64,000 nt of DNA, from positions 1 through 64,000 of the forward strand of contig CAJWKU010000002.1 of assembly GCA_913043005.1 (NCBI GenBank), read 5' to 3'. Of this stretch, positions 52,745 to 62,769 are shown piece by piece. How positions within the stretch are numbered: position 1 is the first letter of the stretch; every line of letters begins with the position of its first letter. The notes beneath the pieces were generated by a model that was not told the DNA's origin, made no database searches, and saw only the letters and a program-made list of their open reading frames with translations. The DNA comes from an uncultured Cryomorphaceae bacterium (GTDB taxonomy: Bacteria; Bacteroidota; Bacteroidia; Flavobacteriales; Schleiferiaceae). The position numbers were made by a program, and so were the translations under genes.

Positions 52745-53746
52745 TCAGAGATCACTAAGGGTCGTCCAATTTCTAAAATTGCCTTTTTCATCAATGTAAA
52801 TGAGATAAGCATCCCATTCGGGATTTTGATCGAGCCAGAGCTTTGACTTATTTAAGCCCATTGCCAGAAATGCCGTTGCAAGTGCATCAGCCATAGCGCA
52901 AGAAGGGCCGATAATCGTTGAGCTAAGTACCTCTGTTTGAATCGGCCAACCCGTGAATGCACTTATTGTGTGCCCAAATTTAATTCCGGTAGAGGAATCC
53001 ACTCTAAAGTTTCTGTAGTTACCTGAAGTTGCTAAAGCTCTATTTCTAAGTGGAATTATAACCTGCAACTCATCTTGCTTATTGAGAGCTGGTTTCTCTA
53101 TACCTACTGTAAAATCATCTCCAAAAGACTTTTTACCATACGTTCTGATTTCTCCACCAACCTCAACAAATGCCGAATAAACTCCTCTTGACCTCAAGGA
53201 ATCAATAATTATATCTACAGAGTGCCCTTGAGCTAAACTCATAAAATTTAATTTAATATTTCTTGGCCATGCCCATCTACCAGTCGATGTAGGAAGCCAA
53301 TCGTCGTTTCCGACCAATTTCATTAAAGATTCAACCTTAGAAGAGTCATTGTAATCTAAATAACCATTATTAATTCCAAAACCCCAACCATCAATAATAG
53401 GCTCAAGGGTTGGCTCAAGTATTCCATTTGTCTCATGTTTCATCTGAATAGCTAGTTGACACAATTCAAACAACTCGGGAGATATATCAACTGTATCCCC
53501 TGAATTTAAATTTGAAATTTCGGATTCACCATCCCAAGGAGAAGCTATTCTGTTATAATGCGATAACCATTTTTTTATGTCCTTTTCACGAACATAGTCA
53601 TCACTAAAGTTCTGAGAATAAATCAACTTTATATGAAACGAGGTACCCTGAGCAGAACCTTCAAAAACGTCTTCATGGATATTTTCCGGAGAGCAACTTC
53701 CTAACAAAAAGAACAAGAAAAATATTATAAAGAAATTACGCATCAT
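52745..53746 (-). CDS. apbE: FAD:protein FMN transferase ApbE
   Basis: A 333-residue lipoprotein-type flavin transferase (lipobox LGSC, C18). It attaches FMN from FAD to threonines in NqrB and NqrC by a phosphoester bond. AQGTSFHIKL, LNSGDTVDISPELFELC, LAQGHSVDIII, EVGGEIRTYG and the Mg2+-site segment near MADALATAFLAMG are family landmarks. It lies 64 nt after nqrF on the same strand, so it is the operon's last gene. Confidence 0.95.
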   Translation of the reverse strand: MMRNFFIIFFLFFLLGSCSPENIHEDVFEGSAQGTSFHIKLIYSQNFSDDYVREKDIKKWLSHYNRIASPWDGESEISNLNSGDTVDISPELFELCQLAIQMKHETNGILEPTLEPIIDGWGFGINNGYLDYNDSSKVESLMKLVGNDDWLPTSTGRWAWPRNIKLNFMSLAQGHSVDIIIDSLRSRGVYSAFVEVGGEIRTYGKKSFGDDFTVGIEKPALNKQDELQVIIPLRNRALATSGNYRNFRVDSSTGIKFGHTISAFTGWPIQTEVLSSTIIGPSCAMADALATAFLAMGLNKSKLWLDQNPEWDAYLIYIDEKGNFRNWTTLSDL

Positions 53747-53810
53747 ATTCTAAGTCTAACTAACACTAAACTAGATTACACAAAAAAAATCGATTCGCTT
53801 TATATTCTAT

Positions 53811-55124
53811 CTATCCCCCAAAATCATCAAAGGCAACATTTTCGGGCGGAACACCAAAATCATCAACCATCTTTAAAACAGCAGCATTCATCATCGGTGG
53901 GCCACAGAAATAATACTCAATATCCTCTGGGGTCTCATGATCCGCAAGATAATTGTCGATTAGGGCTTGGTGCACAAATCCTGTAAATCCATCTCCAGAA
54001 TCTTCCATGCTATTCTTAGCTTGCCACTTGTCTTCAGGCAAAGGCTCAGACAAGACCATGTGGAATTTAAAGTTCGGGAATTCCTTTTCAATATTTTCAA
54101 AATCATCTATATAAAACAATTCACGCCGAGATCTACCTCCATACCAATAGCTAACTTTTCGACCAGTTTTGAGCGTATGAAAGAGATGAAACAAATGAGA
54201 GCGCATAGGAGCCATTCCTGCACCGCCACCAATATATATCATTTCTGTATCAGTATCCTTAATATGGAAATCACCATATGGACCAGATATCGTGACCTTA
54301 TCACCAGCTTTTAAATCAAATACATATGAAGAACATACTCCAGGATTTACATTCATCCAGCCCCCTGCAGCACGATCCCATGGAGGAGTAGCAATTCGGA
54401 TATTCAACATAACCATATTACCCTCCGCTGGATGATTCGCCATAGAATATGCCCTAAATAAAGGTTCAGGATTATTCATTTTCAAATCCCATAAACCAAA
54501 CTTATCCCATTCACCCTTAAACTCGTCATCTTTTTTACCCAAACGAGGGTGAGCAGTAATATCGATATTCTCAAAATCCACAGTGACTTCAGGGACATCC
54601 ACTTGAATATAACCACCCGCTAAAAAGTCTAAATTCTCTCCTTCAGGAAGCTTGACTACAAACTCTTTAATAAAAGAGGCGACATTATAATTCGACACTA
54701 CTTCACATTCCCATTTTTTGATCCCAAATATTTCATCAGGAACAACAACTTTCATGTCATTTTTAACTTTTACTTGACAACCTAATCTCCAATCGTCTGC
54801 AATTTGTTTCCTGTTAAAAAAACCTTTTTCTGTTTGAAGTATTTCACCACCTCCCTCAGGTATTTGACATTCACACATCCCACATGTTCCGCCACCCCCG
54901 CATGCAGATGGAAGAAATATTTTCTGCTCGCTCAAAGTAGATAATAAGGTTGAGCCAGACTCAATTTCTACTATATCCCCATTTATATCTAATTTGACAG
55001 GGCCAGAAGGGGAAAGACGTGCTTTTGCTTGAAGCAAAATAGTTACAAGAGCTAGTATTACCAATGTAAAAACAATTACACTTGATAAGACAGCAATAGA
55101 TCCAGATGATAATGCGAAAAACAT
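53811..55124 (-). CDS. nqrF: Na+-NQR subunit F (NADH-oxidising)
   Basis: A 437-residue subunit with an N-terminal membrane helix, a 2Fe-2S ferredoxin domain (C75, C81, C84 in ACGGGGTCGMC, and a fourth Cys in WRLGCQV), an FAD domain (FRAYSMANHP) and an NAD domain (YIGGGAGMAPMRSH). It takes electrons from NADH into the sodium pump. The gap from nqrE is 10 nt. Confidence 0.98.
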   Translation of the reverse strand: MFFALSSGSIAVLSSVIVFTLVILALVTILLQAKARLSPSGPVKLDINGDIVEIESGSTLLSTLSEQKIFLPSACGGGGTCGMCECQIPEGGGEILQTEKGFFNRKQIADDWRLGCQVKVKNDMKVVVPDEIFGIKKWECEVVSNYNVASFIKEFVVKLPEGENLDFLAGGYIQVDVPEVTVDFENIDITAHPRLGKKDDEFKGEWDKFGLWDLKMNNPEPLFRAYSMANHPAEGNMVMLNIRIATPPWDRAAGGWMNVNPGVCSSYVFDLKAGDKVTISGPYGDFHIKDTDTEMIYIGGGAGMAPMRSHLFHLFHTLKTGRKVSYWYGGRSRRELFYIDDFENIEKEFPNFKFHMVLSEPLPEDKWQAKNSMEDSGDGFTGFVHQALIDNYLADHETPEDIEYYFCGPPMMNAAVLKMVDDFGVPPENVAFDDFGG

Positions 55125-55134
55125 AACTAAAGAA

Positions 55135-55752
55135 TTATAATTTAATACCCATAAAACTCATGAATGCTATACCCATAAGTCCAGTTATAATAAATGTGAT
55201 ACCCAAACCCCTTAATGCAGGAGGCACATGAGAATACTTTAATCTTTCTCTAATAGCTGCAATTGCTAAAACGGCAAGTAGCCAGCCAATTCCTGAGCCA
55301 AAACCAAAAGCCGTTGCCTGACCGATTGTTGCATATGCACGTTCCTGCATAAATAGAGAGCCACCTAATATTGAGCAGTTAACAGCAATCAAAGGAAGAA
55401 ATATACCCAGAGCTGAATACAGTGCCGGGGCAAACTTCTCTACGATCATCTCTACAAGCTGAACCATTGCCGCAATAACTGCTATAAACATTATGAAACT
55501 TAGAAAGCTCAAATCTACTTCTACAAATGAAGGATCTAACCACTGTAAAGCTCCTTTATCTAAAATTTTTGTTTGGAGAAGATAATTTACAGGAACTGTT
55601 ATGGTCAATACAAATGTCACTGCCAATCCAAGGCCCATTCCAGTCTTAACGGTCTTGGATACCGCTAAATATGAGCACATACCAAGGAAGTATGCAAAAA
55701 TCATATTATCTATGAAAATACTCTTGACGAAAATATTGATTAACTCTTGCAT
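55135..55752 (-). CDS. nqrE: Na+-NQR subunit E
   Basis: A 205-residue six-helix membrane subunit of the NqrD/E-RnfA/E family. [18 protein letters not shown] and [17 protein letters not shown] hold the conserved membrane cysteines that with those of NqrD bind the intramembrane Fe centre. 12 nt after nqrD. Confidence 0.97.
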   Translation of the reverse strand: MQELINIFVKSIFIDNMIFAYFLGMCSYLAVSKTVKTGMGLGLAVTFVLTITVPVNYLLQTKILDKGALQWLDPSFVEVDLSFLSFIMFIAVIAAMVQLVEMIVEKFAPALYSALGIFLPLIAVNCSILGGSLFMQERAYATIGQATAFGFGSGIGWLLAVLAIAAIRERLKYSHVPPALRGLGITFIITGLMGIAFMSFMGIKL

Positions 55753-55764
55753 AATATCTATCCG

Positions 55765-56421
55765 TTAATCTTTTTCAATCAATGAAGGAGTCTTGGATCT
55801 TTGCCACCAAATAATAAGAGCGACAACAATTAAAGCCATAGGAGGTAGCAACATCATACCATTATTATGGTATCCTAAGTCATATAGACCAAGTTTTTCA
55901 ACAACTGGATAATCATACAGGGTTCCATTACCAAGCAGCTCTCTGAAAAAAGAAACAACTATCAAAATCAAACCATATGAAGCTCCGTTTCCAATACCGT
56001 CCAAAAAAGATTTCCAAGGAGTATTGCCTAGGGAAAAAGCCTCAATACGTCCCATAATTATACAATTGGTTATTATAAGGCCCACAAATACTGATAATTG
56101 CTTGCTAACATCATAAACAAATGCCTTCAAAACTTGATCTACTAGAATAACTAAAGTTGCGACAACAACCAGTTGGACAATTATTCTTATTCTATTGGGA
56201 ATCATATTCCTCATTAGAGACGTTATTACATTTGCCAGGGCCATTACAACAATAACAGATAAACTCATTACTATTGCAGGTTTGAGCTTCACAGTAATAG
56301 CTAAAGCACTACAAATGCCTAAAACTTGAACAGTAATAGGATTATTAATATTCATCGGATCTTTTAATAGTTTTCTATTTTTCTTAGAAAACAATGCCTC
56401 TTTAGGTTTATTTATTTCCAT
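55765..56421 (-). CDS. nqrD: Na+-NQR subunit D
   Basis: A 218-residue six-helix membrane subunit paralogous to NqrE. LGICSALAITVKLKPAI and TNCIIMGRIEAFSLGNTPWKSF carry the conserved cysteines and the family signature. Immediately follows nqrC (2 nt). Confidence 0.97.
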   Translation of the reverse strand: MEINKPKEALFSKKNRKLLKDPMNINNPITVQVLGICSALAITVKLKPAIVMSLSVIVVMALANVITSLMRNMIPNRIRIIVQLVVVATLVILVDQVLKAFVYDVSKQLSVFVGLIITNCIIMGRIEAFSLGNTPWKSFLDGIGNGASYGLILIVVSFFRELLGNGTLYDYPVVEKLGLYDLGYHNNGMMLLPPMALIVVALIIWWQRSKTPSLIEKD

Positions 56422-56423
56422 GA

Positions 56424-57155
56424 TTAATTTAGTACAACACTTAAAATTGAATCTGATGGAATTTCAATTTCATCATCTGCAAGTTTTAATAAAAACTCTT
56501 TGTATGGGACAAGGCAATCTTCCAACATTGTCTGAACCCCAACAGATGTTATGGTCCCTCCAGATATACCATCAACCTGCTGTAATCCGTATGCATCGCC
56601 TTTTCTGACTTCAATTCCGTCTCTGGTCTGAGAAAATAAAACCTTATCGGGGAATTGATCCTGAAAAATGGGTGTAGAAATTTCTGCACCTAATCCAGGC
56701 GTTTCTTTTTCATGATCAAAAGAGGCACCTAAAATTGTATTCCCATCACCTTTTAATGAGACATAACCCCAAATAGGTCCCCAAAGTCCAGTTCCTCTCA
56801 TTGGAATGACATAGAATATATTTCCATTTTTTTCAGCTTTAAATAATGGCACTTTACGACTATTATTGGACTCCTTTACTGCAGCAGCCATGTCTATATC
56901 AAAAGCTGCTATGTCAGAAGAAACTACCCTACCGTCCTGAATCACTAATTGATCAGTTATATATTCGCTAAATAACAACTCAGGATTCTCTCCGATAACA
57001 CCAATAGAGGATAATATATCGGATTTCTTTTCTAGTTCGATATTTTTATCTTGGAATGGCTTTAAACTTGTTGCTGCTATGGATAGCAATGAAGCAACAA
57101 TAACAACCATTGCAATAGCAAATATGTATGTGTAACTATTTGAATTAATATTCAT
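56424..57155 (-). CDS. nqrC: Na+-NQR subunit C
   Basis: A 243-residue subunit with one N-terminal membrane helix and a periplasmic flavin domain. The covalent FMN threonine is T201 in DGISGGTITSVG; the usual form is SGATLT, so Gly replaces Ala one residue before. RGTGLWGPIWGYVSL and ETPGLGAEI are typical. ApbE, encoded downstream, should flavinylate it. Confidence 0.97.
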   Translation of the reverse strand: MNINSNSYTYIFAIAMVVIVASLLSIAATSLKPFQDKNIELEKKSDILSSIGVIGENPELLFSEYITDQLVIQDGRVVSSDIAAFDIDMAAAVKESNNSRKVPLFKAEKNGNIFYVIPMRGTGLWGPIWGYVSLKGDGNTILGASFDHEKETPGLGAEISTPIFQDQFPDKVLFSQTRDGIEVRKGDAYGLQQVDGISGGTITSVGVQTMLEDCLVPYKEFLLKLADDEIEIPSDSILSVVLN

Positions 57156-57159
57156 AATA

Positions 57160-58365
57160 CTACTTAGTGCTAAGTTTTAAACGTTTTAAACGTTTTTTCA
57201 CATTACCCTCAACGACATAATGATCGATTAAAGGAGCCATTACATTCATAAACAAAATTGCTAACATCATTCCTTCAGGGTATGCCGGGTTAAAGACCCG
57301 AATCATTATTCCCAGAAAACCTATAAAGAATCCATAGATCCACTTACCTTTTTCAGTATGAGATGCCGAAACTGGATCTGTCGCCATGAAAACTGTAGAA
57401 AATGCCCAACTACCGAATACTAGATGAAAATAAAATGGAATACTGAGAAAACCTTGCTGTTCTGGAGATATCATATTTGGAGCCACCAAATTAAAAATTA
57501 AACTTATCGCAATAGCTCCAAAAAGAGACGAAAGCATTATTTTCCAGGATCCAATACCCGTAGCAATCAAATAAATGCCTCCCAATAATATCAGAAGAGT
57601 ACTTGTTTCACCTATTGAACCTGGAATAATCCCTAGAAAAGCATCCCATGCTGAATAAGTTGTCCCCCCCGTTGTAGCGTACTGTCCAAGCGCTGTTGCA
57701 CCCGAAAAACCGTCGACAAGTGCTTCACCCTGACCTGTGGTGGTATTTATCCAAACTTTATCTCCACTCATGAAAGAAGGGTATGCGAAAAAAGCAAAAG
57801 CTCTCGCAGTCAATGCAGGATTTAAAATATTCATTCCAGTTCCACCAAAAACTTCTTTTCCGATTAAAACTGCAAAAATGGTTGAAATAGCAACCATCCA
57901 TAGAGGCATGTCAATTGGCATGGTCATTGGAATTAAAAGTCCGGAAACTAAAAAACCCTCATTAACGGCATGACTATTTCTGTAGGCAAAGTAAATTTCT
58001 ATTCCTAATCCTGCTATGTATGTAACTGCTATCATTGGAATAACTTTTATAGCGCCAAAAAGAAAATTATCCAATGTGAAAAATTGCAACCATCCGATAG
58101 CATCATTCAATAGCCCTAGAGCTCTGTAATGCTGATATCCAGCGTTAAACATTCCAAATATGAGAGCTGGGATCAGCGCAAAAATTACAGTAATCATCGT
58201 GCGCTTTAAGTCTATTGCATCACGAACGTGCGCTCCACTTTTTGCATTGTGATCCGGCACAAACAACATAGTCTCTAAAGCATTATACAATGGATATAAA
58301 GGTTTGAGCTTCCCAGTGGTTACAACAGGGCGGGCGGAATCAAAGATATTTTGTAAAAATTTCAT
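57160..58365 (-). CDS. nqrB: Na+-NQR subunit B
   Basis: A 401-residue polytopic subunit with about ten helices. The covalent FMN threonine is T224 in DGFSGATALGQY; riboflavin and quinone also bind here in the characterised enzyme. KEVFGGTGMNILNPAL is a family signature. 13 nt after nqrA and 4 nt before nqrC. Confidence 0.98.
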   Translation of the reverse strand: MKFLQNIFDSARPVVTTGKLKPLYPLYNALETMLFVPDHNAKSGAHVRDAIDLKRTMITVIFALIPALIFGMFNAGYQHYRALGLLNDAIGWLQFFTLDNFLFGAIKVIPMIAVTYIAGLGIEIYFAYRNSHAVNEGFLVSGLLIPMTMPIDMPLWMVAISTIFAVLIGKEVFGGTGMNILNPALTARAFAFFAYPSFMSGDKVWINTTTGQGEALVDGFSGATALGQYATTGGTTYSAWDAFLGIIPGSIGETSTLLILLGGIYLIATGIGSWKIMLSSLFGAIAISLIFNLVAPNMISPEQQGFLSIPFYFHLVFGSWAFSTVFMATDPVSASHTEKGKWIYGFFIGFLGIMIRVFNPAYPEGMMLAILFMNVMAPLIDHYVVEGNVKKRLKRLKLSTK

Positions 58366-58378
58366 CTACTTAAACGCA

Positions 58379-59719
58379 TTAATTCATTTCGGCATAAAGC
58401 ACATCCAGTCCTTTTCTAACCATTTCTTGCAAAGGTTGTTTAGAAGTGCAGATAACTTCGCAAAGAGCGAAGTCTTCTGGGACGATTTCATATATGCCTA
58501 ATTCTTCCATTTTTTCTAAATCTTCAGCCCATATAGATTTTAATAACTGATTTGGAAATATATCAAAAGGGAAGACCTTGTCATATTGTCCGGTTACTAC
58601 AAAAGCTCGCTCTTCTCCATTTAATTTTGTGGTCAAGTTATACTTCCGATTAGGGAATAGCCAAGAAAAATATGCCTTACTGAATGAGTATTTATCAAAA
58701 CCAGGGAGCACCCATCCAAGAAAATCGGTATTCTCACCTTCTGGGATAATTGTAATTTGTTTTGTCAGATAACCTAAATATCCCTCTTTACCAATATTAT
58801 TTCCCGTTAATACGGAGCCCGATATAAATCGATAATTTCCAGGCTTAACGTTTTCATTAAAAAAAACTGACATTGATTGGCCTCCCCGAACATTAAAATA
58901 TCCAGGTTCCTTCATTCCTGACCCACCAGCTGCAACTAATCGGTCAAGATGATACTCTCCTGAAATAAAAAGTTGTCCAATAATTGCAACATCCAAAGCG
59001 GCTATAGTCCAAACTATATCACCCTTATTGATAGGGGATACCTTGGAAATGTGAACAGAAGTATTTCCTGAAGGGTGAGGACCAGAAAATCTATGCAACT
59101 CTACACCCTCTGCATGTAATAATATTTTTGATTCTTCATTTGAAGAAATTGATAAAACAGTCTTACCTGAAAGTGCATTTAAGACTTTAAGTCCAGCAGC
59201 AAAAAATTCTTCTTTTCCTTTCAAAGAAATCGAAGGTTTTGAAGCAAATGGAGATGAGGCCATTCCATTGACAAAAATTGCCTTTGGAGAGTCCATGGGA
59301 TTTGCAATACATCCATAGGGTCGCATTTGAAGCAATGTCCATGCACCAGAGAGGAGGAGTTTACTTATAATTTTTTCCTTTTCAAATGGGAATTCTTTTC
59401 CAAAGTTAACATAATGACATTTTTCCTCTGGACGAATCACAATGGCATCAAGGCGTCTTTTAGGCCCCCTATCAATGGCAGTTATCTCTCCACTAACTGG
59501 GGAAGTAACTAGAATCTTATCATTTGATTTGTCATGGAATATGCATTCCCCGGCTTTAACCTTATCGCCAACTTTAACGTTTAATTTGGGATTTAATCCA
59601 ATAAATTCAGAAGGTCGTAAAGCGAAAGAGCTAGAAAATCCAGAAGAGTTAACTTTCTCAGATGGTTCACCTAACAAAGGCAAGTTGAGTCCCTTACGAA
59701 TAATATGTGTTTTTGACAT
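58379..59719 (-). CDS. nqrA: Na+-NQR subunit A
   Basis: A 446-residue peripheral cytoplasmic subunit, first gene of the nqrABCDEF-apbE operon. The biotinyl/barrel-type N-terminus (KGLNLPLLGEP, VKVGDKVKAGECIF) and the Rnf-like middle are standard. It has no cofactor of its own and is thought to sit near the quinone site. A TACCTTTG box is 35 nt upstream. Confidence 0.97.
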   Translation of the reverse strand: MSKTHIIRKGLNLPLLGEPSEKVNSSGFSSSFALRPSEFIGLNPKLNVKVGDKVKAGECIFHDKSNDKILVTSPVSGEITAIDRGPKRRLDAIVIRPEEKCHYVNFGKEFPFEKEKIISKLLLSGAWTLLQMRPYGCIANPMDSPKAIFVNGMASSPFASKPSISLKGKEEFFAAGLKVLNALSGKTVLSISSNEESKILLHAEGVELHRFSGPHPSGNTSVHISKVSPINKGDIVWTIAALDVAIIGQLFISGEYHLDRLVAAGGSGMKEPGYFNVRGGQSMSVFFNENVKPGNYRFISGSVLTGNNIGKEGYLGYLTKQITIIPEGENTDFLGWVLPGFDKYSFSKAYFSWLFPNRKYNLTTKLNGEERAFVVTGQYDKVFPFDIFPNQLLKSIWAEDLEKMEELGIYEIVPEDFALCEVICTSKQPLQEMVRKGLDVLYAEMN

Positions 59720-59754
59720 GTGCAGTATTAAAAACTCCTCAAAAAAATTCGATG

Positions 59755-59762
59755 CAAAGGTA
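59755..59762 (-). promoter_or_regulatory. -7 box for the nqr operon
   Basis: TACCTTTG on the minus strand, 35 nt before the nqrA ATG; predicted leader about 32 nt. No -33 TTG at the usual distance. Confidence 0.6.
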
Positions 59763-59805
59763 TATATTAGGGTCGGAATTAAGAAGTTTTTCTCAACTTT
59801 ACTTT

Positions 59806-61092
59806 GTGATTAAAATATCTATTTCTCTTTTTGCTGTCTTTTCTATTTCAACTAGCACATTTTGTCAATCTTTTGGGCCTGAAATTATAATAATTGAAGA
59901 TTTTCAAAGTGTTGAAATCTATCCAGTTGGAGACCCACAATCACTCGCAATTATACCGCTTCAAGAAAAAGAAAGGCTTCATGTATCATTCGATGATCTA
60001 AGTGCAAATACTCAAGCATTAAATTACACTTGGGTTCATTGCAACAAAAATTGGGAACCCTCTGGCTTAATATCATCAGAGTACCTCGATGGTTTTTTAG
60101 AAAGTCAGTTACCATTATCTGAATTGTGCTTTAATACCTATCAGGCTTACAGTCACATTAAATCAAACCTTCCTGAGGCTAATTGTATGCCACGCATATC
60201 CGGAAATTACTACCTCGTTGTTTTTGAAGATGACCCAGAAGACTTCCTTCTGCAATATCCGGTTGTCATAGTTGAACAACTAGCAGAAATCCAAAGCTCG
60301 ATACACCGGGCGATGAAAATGGAACAAAGAGAAACACATCAAGAGATCGATATTCTTGCGGATTTAACCAATTTATCCGTTCAAAACCCATTTCAAGATA
60401 TTCAACTGAGTATTATTCAAAATAGAAATTGGATGAGTATGAGGTCAATGGCACCCAGGTTTTTAAGAAACGGATATTATGACTTTAATTATAACAACGG
60501 GGAGAATGCTTTCAGTGGCGGTAATGTTTTTCGTTTTGCGGATTCGAAAAACATCCCGGTCCCTACTCTAAGAATCAGAGGTTTTGAGTTAAAAGAACTC
60601 TGGACCGCGACAGTACGAAACGAGAAACCAAGAGGAATAGATCCATTTCTATTTCAAGAAGATGCTCGTGGTGGTTTCAGCATTCGCAAACAGAACTCAA
60701 ACATCCCCGAGACAGAAGCAGACTACGTGATCTTAGATATTTTCTTGGAGGATATAGAAAATTCTGGACATAGAGAAATTTATGTAATTGGAGATTTTAA
60801 TCAATATCGAGCCATAGAAGACTGTAAGCTGAAATATGACCCTGAAGAAAAAGCTTACAGAGGATTAATTCGGGTCAAGCAAGGTTATTTAGAGTACACA
60901 TTAGCAGAAAAAAATCAAAATCAAAATGGAATTCCACCATGGAATTTATCTTGGACAGAAGGTAACCACTGGGAGTGCCCAAATCACTATACCAGTATTA
61001 TTTATATGCGTGAATGGGGTAAAAGATATGACCGGGTTATTGCATGCAAAAAATTTTTCACAAATGGCAACATAGGCCTAAGCTTAAATTAA
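59806..61092 (+). CDS. Type IX secretion plug protein (DUF5103)
   Basis: A 428-residue exported protein of the DUF5103/T9SS plug family, the protein that seals the SprA translocon channel when it is not in use. The body (GPEIIIIEDFQSVEIYPVGDPQS in pieces, LNYTWVHCNKNWEPSGL, YVILDIFLEDIENSGHREIYVIGDFNQY in pieces) fits the family. I start at the GTG 59806, since it gives a clean signal peptide (IKISISLFAVFSISTSTFCQ); ATGs at 59707 or 59752 put 18 or more residues before it and overlap the nqrA promoter. Confidence 0.85.
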   Translation: MIKISISLFAVFSISTSTFCQSFGPEIIIIEDFQSVEIYPVGDPQSLAIIPLQEKERLHVSFDDLSANTQALNYTWVHCNKNWEPSGLISSEYLDGFLESQLPLSELCFNTYQAYSHIKSNLPEANCMPRISGNYYLVVFEDDPEDFLLQYPVVIVEQLAEIQSSIHRAMKMEQRETHQEIDILADLTNLSVQNPFQDIQLSIIQNRNWMSMRSMAPRFLRNGYYDFNYNNGENAFSGGNVFRFADSKNIPVPTLRIRGFELKELWTATVRNEKPRGIDPFLFQEDARGGFSIRKQNSNIPETEADYVILDIFLEDIENSGHREIYVIGDFNQYRAIEDCKLKYDPEEKAYRGLIRVKQGYLEYTLAEKNQNQNGIPPWNLSWTEGNHWECPNHYTSIIYMREWGKRYDRVIACKKFFTNGNIGLSLN

Positions 61093-62045
61093 CAAAAACA
61101 TTTCAAACTGTGATTACTGATGATTTAGACTTGGCTAAAACTATCCTCGATTCAGGAGGAGTAATCGCTATTCCGACCGAAACAGTTTATGGTCTGGCGG
61201 GTAATGCGATGGACAGAGATTCTATTGCTTCGATTTTTAGAATAAAGAATAGACCGTATTTCAATCCTCTAATTGCTCATATTGGGAAAATTGAACAGCT
61301 GAAATCTCTTTGCAGTACTATTCCCAAAGAAGCACAAGAGTTAATAGATGCTTTTTGGCCTGGACCACTAACATTAGTTCTTCCAAAAAAAAAATCGGTT
61401 CCAGATATATTGACTTCTGGATTAAACAAAGTCGCAGTTCGAATGCCCTCCCATCCAATGACCCTAGAGCTTTTAAAGTCAATTAAATACCCTTTAGCAG
61501 CTCCTAGTGCTAATCCCTACAAATATGTATCTCCAACTTGCGCACAACACGTAAAAAATCAAATTGGAAGCTCTATCCCACTAATCTTAGATGGAGGTCA
61601 ATGTGAAATCGGATTAGAATCAACAATTATTGGTTTTGAAGAGAATATGGCGGTAATCTATAGATTAGGTGGCTTGGCCATTGAATCAGTTGAAGAGGTT
61701 CTGAGAAAACCTCTTGTAATAAAAACAAGAAGTGATAATTATGTGCTACCTGGACAAGAAAAAAGACATTACTCGCCGGGAAAAGAAATTGTTCTCATCC
61801 CATTTGAAGGTGCGTTACCGCCAATAGTAAATCCGGATGTTTTAATTACATGGAAACCCAATAAGTCAAGCCATAATTCTCTCAGTCTGGACGGATCCGA
61901 AATATCTGGAGCATCTCGTGTATTTTCGATATTAAGAGAACTAGACAATTCTAAAATAGGGAAAATTTATATTGAACGCGCACCTGAAAAAGGGCTCGGA
62001 AAGGCTATTAATGATCGTCTGGAGCGTGCCGCATATCCTTTCTAA
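61044..62045 (+). CDS. tsaC: Sua5-type threonylcarbamoyladenylate synthase
   Basis: A 333-residue enzyme for the t6A37 modification of tRNAs. The YrdC domain ([57 protein letters not shown]) is followed by the C-terminal Sua5 domain (residues about 235-333), so it is the long form. The ATG at 61044 overlaps the plug gene by 49 nt; no better start is seen in that stretch apart from a GTG near 61109. It overlaps lptB tail to tail by 38 nt. Confidence 0.95.
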   Translation: MQKIFHKWQHRPKLKLTKTFQTVITDDLDLAKTILDSGGVIAIPTETVYGLAGNAMDRDSIASIFRIKNRPYFNPLIAHIGKIEQLKSLCSTIPKEAQELIDAFWPGPLTLVLPKKKSVPDILTSGLNKVAVRMPSHPMTLELLKSIKYPLAAPSANPYKYVSPTCAQHVKNQIGSSIPLILDGGQCEIGLESTIIGFEENMAVIYRLGGLAIESVEEVLRKPLVIKTRSDNYVLPGQEKRHYSPGKEIVLIPFEGALPPIVNPDVLITWKPNKSSHNSLSLDGSEISGASRVFSILRELDNSKIGKIYIERAPEKGLGKAINDRLERAAYPF

Positions 62046-62760
62046 GCTCAAAATTTTTTCCCAGATAAACTCGACGAACAATAGGATCCTCAGATAACTC
62101 TTGAGCTGTTCCACTTTTTAGTATTTTACCTTCAAACATTAAATATGTCCTATCAGTAATTGCTAAAGTTTCTTGAACATTATGATCTGTAATTAAAACT
62201 CCGATATTTCTATCTACAAGTTTTGCTACAATAGACTGGATATCTTCAACGGCAATGGGGTCAACTCCCGCAAAAGGTTCATCTAACAAAATAAATTTAG
62301 GATCTGAAGCCAGAGCTCTGGCAATTTCTGTTCTTCTGCGTTCTCCTCCGGAAAGAAGATCACCCCGTGTATCTCTTATTCGTGTTAATGCAAATTCATC
62401 AAGAAGAAAATCTGTTCTAGACTTAATTTCGCTTTGATTAAACCCTCGCCACTCCAAAACTGCAGCAATATTATCTTCAACTGTCATCTTTCGAAAAACC
62501 GATGGATCTTGAGCTAAGTAACCAATACCTCTCTGAGCTCTCTTGTACATTGGCAGTCGGGTTATATTTTCATTATTCAGTAAAACTTCCCCTAAATCCG
62601 GCTTAACCATACCCACTACTGTATAAAAAGAAGTTGTTTTACCAGCACCATTTGGACCCAACAATCCGACTATTTCTCCCTGGTCAACATGGAAGCTGAC
62701 ATTATCAACAACCCTTTTTCGACTGTAATCTTTTGATATTTTAATTACTTCAAGTCTCAT
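62008..62760 (-). CDS. lptB: LPS export ABC ATPase LptB
   Basis: A 250-residue ATPase that powers LptFG to pull lipopolysaccharide from the inner membrane. It has Walker [12 protein letters not shown], the signature [17 protein letters not shown], and Walker [19 protein letters not shown], whose GVDPIAV is the LptB hallmark. A short C-terminal tail reaches into the 3' end of the convergent tsaC. Its start is 9 nt after tatC, so the two are cotranscribed. Confidence 0.97.
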   Translation of the reverse strand: MRLEVIKISKDYSRKRVVDNVSFHVDQGEIVGLLGPNGAGKTTSFYTVVGMVKPDLGEVLLNNENITRLPMYKRAQRGIGYLAQDPSVFRKMTVEDNIAAVLEWRGFNQSEIKSRTDFLLDEFALTRIRDTRGDLLSGGERRRTEIARALASDPKFILLDEPFAGVDPIAVEDIQSIVAKLVDRNIGVLITDHNVQETLAITDRTYLMFEGKILKSGTAQELSEDPIVRRVYLGKNFELRKDMRHAPDDH

Positions 62761-62769
62761 TTTGATACC

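Noticed and set aside
59707-59805. ATG starts at 59707 and 59752 for the T9SS plug gene
   Set aside because: They place residues ahead of a clean signal peptide and overlap nqrA or its promoter.
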